DNA from: Drouetiella hepatica Uher 2000/2452
GTDB taxonomy: Bacteria; Cyanobacteriota; Cyanobacteriia; Elainellales; Elainellaceae
Assembly (NCBI GenBank): GCA_019359505.1
Contig: JAHHHD010000004.1
Coordinates: 231,767-295,766 of the forward strand
DNA length: 64,000 nt
Direction of reading: 5' to 3'
A program made the position numbers and the translations under genes. The first letter of the stretch is position 1. Every line of letters starts with the position of its first letter. The notes under the pieces are model-generated. The model was given only the letters and a program-made list of their open reading frames with translations. It ran no database searches and was not told the origin of the DNA. Shown here piece after piece: positions 62,432-64,000 of the stretch.

Positions 62432-62468
62432 TTTTTGTCGCGCAGACTTTGCCCGCGCGACAAAAAAT
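62432..62468. repeat. Decayed palindrome
   Basis: TTTTTGTCGCGC pairs with GCGCGACAAAAA around an 11-nt loop with TTTGCCC. It resembles the palindrome at 17999 with mutated inner arms. It lies about 100 bp before the gene end at 62566. Confidence 0.75.
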
Positions 62469-62565
62469 CCTTAAATACCGATACAAAAAATTAGGCGTTA
62501 CTGAATATAAAGTATAGTTTGTGCTGCTTTGAACATGAGCAAGCCGCTTACGCTCCTTGCAAATT

Positions 62566-63042
62566 CTAGGGTGCTGATTTTGACTCAGGTGAGGACTTGC
62601 GAGGCTTGCGGCTAAACCGTCTCCCTAAATCATCCACCACGGCATCAACGCCAATTCCGCGACCGTTCACTTTTGCAGAACTATAGACAGTACGAGCTGA
62701 AGTATAGGCTTCGTTCCCTGCGGTCATGTAGGTATCCTCCACAAGTTCATGGAGCTTTGCGATCGCCAGTAAAATCGGATACAGTTCTTCATACAGCTCT
62801 ACCTCTCGCTGCATGTTGGCGACTTCAAACGAACGAGGCAAGAAATCGCTGTTTTGATTCGCGACCTCCATGGTTTTTTGAATGAAGACGCGGGTTTTAT
62901 CGCCCATTCTAGGTAGCGATCTCCGCTCATCTTGAGACAGATTAATCAGAAAAGGTAGCTTTTGTCCCAGTGTGGCGATCGCCTGCATCACTTCTTTTTG
63001 GGCATTGCTGGGAAAGGTTGTCTGGTTAAGGTTAGTCGTCAT
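62566..63042 (-). CDS. Hypothetical cyanobacterial protein
   Basis: A 158-residue helical protein beginning MTTNLNQTTFPSNAQKEVMQ, with LFPLINLSQDERRSLPRMGD-like and VELYEELYPILLAIAKLHELVED regions. I do not recognise the family. A basic C-terminal tail (GRRFSRKPRKSSPESKS) follows. I start at ATG 63042; the frame could extend to 63129. It lies between the repeat cluster and transposase remnants. Confidence 0.65.
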   Translation of the reverse strand: MTTNLNQTTFPSNAQKEVMQAIATLGQKLPFLINLSQDERRSLPRMGDKTRVFIQKTMEVANQNSDFLPRSFEVANMQREVELYEELYPILLAIAKLHELVEDTYMTAGNEAYTSARTVYSSAKVNGRGIGVDAVVDDLGRRFSRKPRKSSPESKSAP

Positions 63043-63165
63043 CGTGTGTAGACTCTGAATGAATAACGGTGAATAGAACCATGGTGAAATGGAATTGCCA
63101 CAGCAGCGCTGTGAAATCATGACTCCCATTGCTCAAAGTTACCTATAACAATGGTTCGGACAGAA

Positions 63166-63540
63166 TTAAGGGGCTATGATGCCGTAGGAAAGCAGGGTTG
63201 GGTAGTTGGGATGGGATTTAATCAAAGTCGGGTTCAAGTCTAACATTGAGATAAATCGCGACAGCAGATGGTCATTGAAAGCTAGACGTTTATAGTTGCA
63301 CATGGAAAAGGGAATGGGCTGGGATTGAGTTTCAGGCTGCAAAGACCGAGATTGGGTATCATACTTGGCAAGATTTAAGGCAGTCAAAGAGGCATTGAAG
63401 TGAAACTCTAATCTTTTGGGGTCGCGAGTTTGAGCATCACACAGTCCGGTAAATTGCTTGGCATCTCTAAAAATAAATTCAATTTGAAACCTGGCTTTGT
63501 AAGATTGCACCATCTGCTCAGCATCCAGTTCGATATAGCG
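63166..63540 (-). pseudogene. C-terminal fragment of an IS4-superfamily DDE transposase
   Basis: The frame reads RYIELDAEQMVQSYKARFQIEFIF, RDAKQFTGLCDAQTRDPKRL and FHFNASLTALNLAK. The YxxRFxIE-FRDAKQ pattern with its final catalytic glutamate is the C-terminal end of IS4-like transposases. The N-terminal two-thirds is missing. The break lies at 63540, where the IS630 gene ends, next to a TA dinucleotide, so an IS630 element may have inserted here. Confidence 0.75.
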
Positions 63541-63867
63541 CTACGCATGTACGTTAGGACATTCTTTGAAAGCAGCATCAACGCAATCCCGAAAGGTATC
63601 AAACTCATCCCATCGCTGTCGCATCCAGTTCTTTAGTACGCTCCACCAGTGTTCAATCTGGTTGAGGTCAGGAGAGTACGGTGGTAGATACCAAATCTCA
63701 CATCCGGCTTGAGCGACAATCTCCTCAATGCTCTGAGAATGATGAAAACTGGCGTTGTCAATCACAATGACATCCCCTGGTTTCAACTGAGGCACTAAAC
63801 ACTCTGCCAACCACATCTCAAACAAATCTCGGTTGCAAGCCCCTGCAAACGTCATCGGGGCAAACAA
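63541..63867 (-). pseudogene. C-terminal fragment of an IS630-family transposase
   Basis: This 108-residue DDE_3 fragment has the last two catalytic blocks: VIVIDNASFHHSQ with aspartate, and YLPPYSPDLNQIEHWWSVLK with glutamate. The start is missing. Reading upstream, the frame stays family-like to about LFAPMTFAGACN and meets a TAG near 63876, next to the repeat pair at 63881-63933. The gene is therefore truncated or interrupted. Confidence 0.85.
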
Positions 63868-63880
63868 GCATTTCTATCGC

Positions 63881-63933
63881 GCGACAATTACATAGGCATC
63901 GTGAGATGACTGGCGACAACTACATTGGCACGC
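63881..63933. other. Pair of 21-bp direct repeats resembling a transposon end
   Basis: GCGACAATTACATAGGCATCG (split for reading: GCGACAATTACATAGG, CATCG) at 63881-63901 and GCGACAACTACATTGG, CACGC at 63913-63933. They share 16 of the first 18 bases with 32 bp between starts. Spaced repeats of this kind mark ends of transposons with TnsB/Mu-type transposases. They start right where the IS630 frame breaks. The element itself would lie beyond the window. Confidence 0.4.
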
Positions 63934-64000
63934 GATCTGCTACCGAATTGCAACCTTGATCTAGATCGCTTGTCAGATCGCCTAGAGCGACTGTGGTCGG

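Larger units (their letters stand above)
61574..62565. other. Repeat-rich intergenic region
   Basis: About 1 kb with no convincing gene. It holds two adjacent inverted-repeat elements (61828-61911 and 61964-62057) and a decayed palindrome (62432-62468). Such clusters are common in cyanobacterial intergenic DNA. A 64-codon frame at 62077-62271 has no family likeness. Confidence 0.6.

Noticed and set aside
1259..62468. Palindromes as CRISPR repeats
   Set aside because: They are single, kilobases apart, and lack regular spacers.
1..64000. tRNA and rRNA genes
   Set aside because: I looked for the T-loop GTTCGAATC/GTTCAAATC pattern and acceptor pairing in the gaps and found none; a tRNA scan would settle it.

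Overview
The window comes from a cyanobacterium, probably a filamentous Leptolyngbya/Oscillatoriales-type organism; the lineage guess is inference. The evidence is the dense scatter of HIP1 octamers (GCGATCGC), a cyanobacterial aldehyde-deformylating oxygenase, a chloroplast-type RNase II/R, a group 2 sigma factor, a bluetail-type surface protein and cyanobacterial small conserved proteins. I found no tRNA, rRNA or CRISPR array.

Layout. 1-9.8 kb: a 5'-truncated flavin amine oxidase, a 1.6 kb gene-poor stretch, a polysaccharide flippase, the rpmG-rpsR-RNase II cluster, a sugar-nucleotide pyrophosphorylase, and scpA preceded by a possible 36-residue membrane microprotein. 10-20 kb: a sugar ABC permease, alkane-forming ado (without its usual acyl-ACP reductase partner next to it), a GH38 alpha-mannosidase, a large unknown protein, a DedA protein, a sigma factor and an acidic-tailed unknown. 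20.3-36.2 kb: an exopolysaccharide locus. Nine minus-strand genes (tyrosine autokinase Wzc, Wza export protein, two GT4 glycosyltransferases, Wzx flippase, Wzy/ligase, GH10 xylanase, WecG/TagA-type transferase, GT39-like membrane transferase) diverge from a GT2 transferase and a priming sugar transferase. A beta-helix/RTX protein and a methyltransferase flank it. 39-46 kb: a voltage-sensor-type K+ channel with a zinc-ribbon tail, rsmD-hisH, a four-EF-hand protein beside a Ca2+/H+ antiporter, and a methylglyoxal synthase-like/lipid kinase fusion. 46-64 kb: an overlapping Yip1-like/hydrolase pair, pgm, argF, a DUF2252 protein, mnmE, hup, a lectin-like bluetail protein, a small gene with a multi-hairpin leader, a methyltransferase, and nested transposase remnants at the right edge.

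How the genes work together. The exopolysaccharide locus has all the parts of a Wzx/Wzy pathway: priming transferase, glycosyltransferases, flippase, polymerase/ligase, co-polymerase kinase and outer-membrane export protein. It adds a GH10 hydrolase that may trim the product. The sugar-nucleotide pyrophosphorylase and pgm can feed it. Two proteins without classical signal peptides, with RTX or bluetail C-termini, look like secreted surface partners.

The most unusual feature is repeat content. At least fifteen intergenic palindromes share one design: an A/T-rich outer arm, a G/C-rich inner arm and usually a 3-nt loop. Several lie inside a longer MITE-like element, one copy of which supplies the C-terminus of rsmD. 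Another inverted repeat sits in frame inside the Ca2+/H+ antiporter. Coding tandem repeats of 15 bp occur in three unrelated genes. The leader at 60.2-60.4 kb has four hairpins with competing pairings and is the best candidate for an undescribed regulatory RNA.
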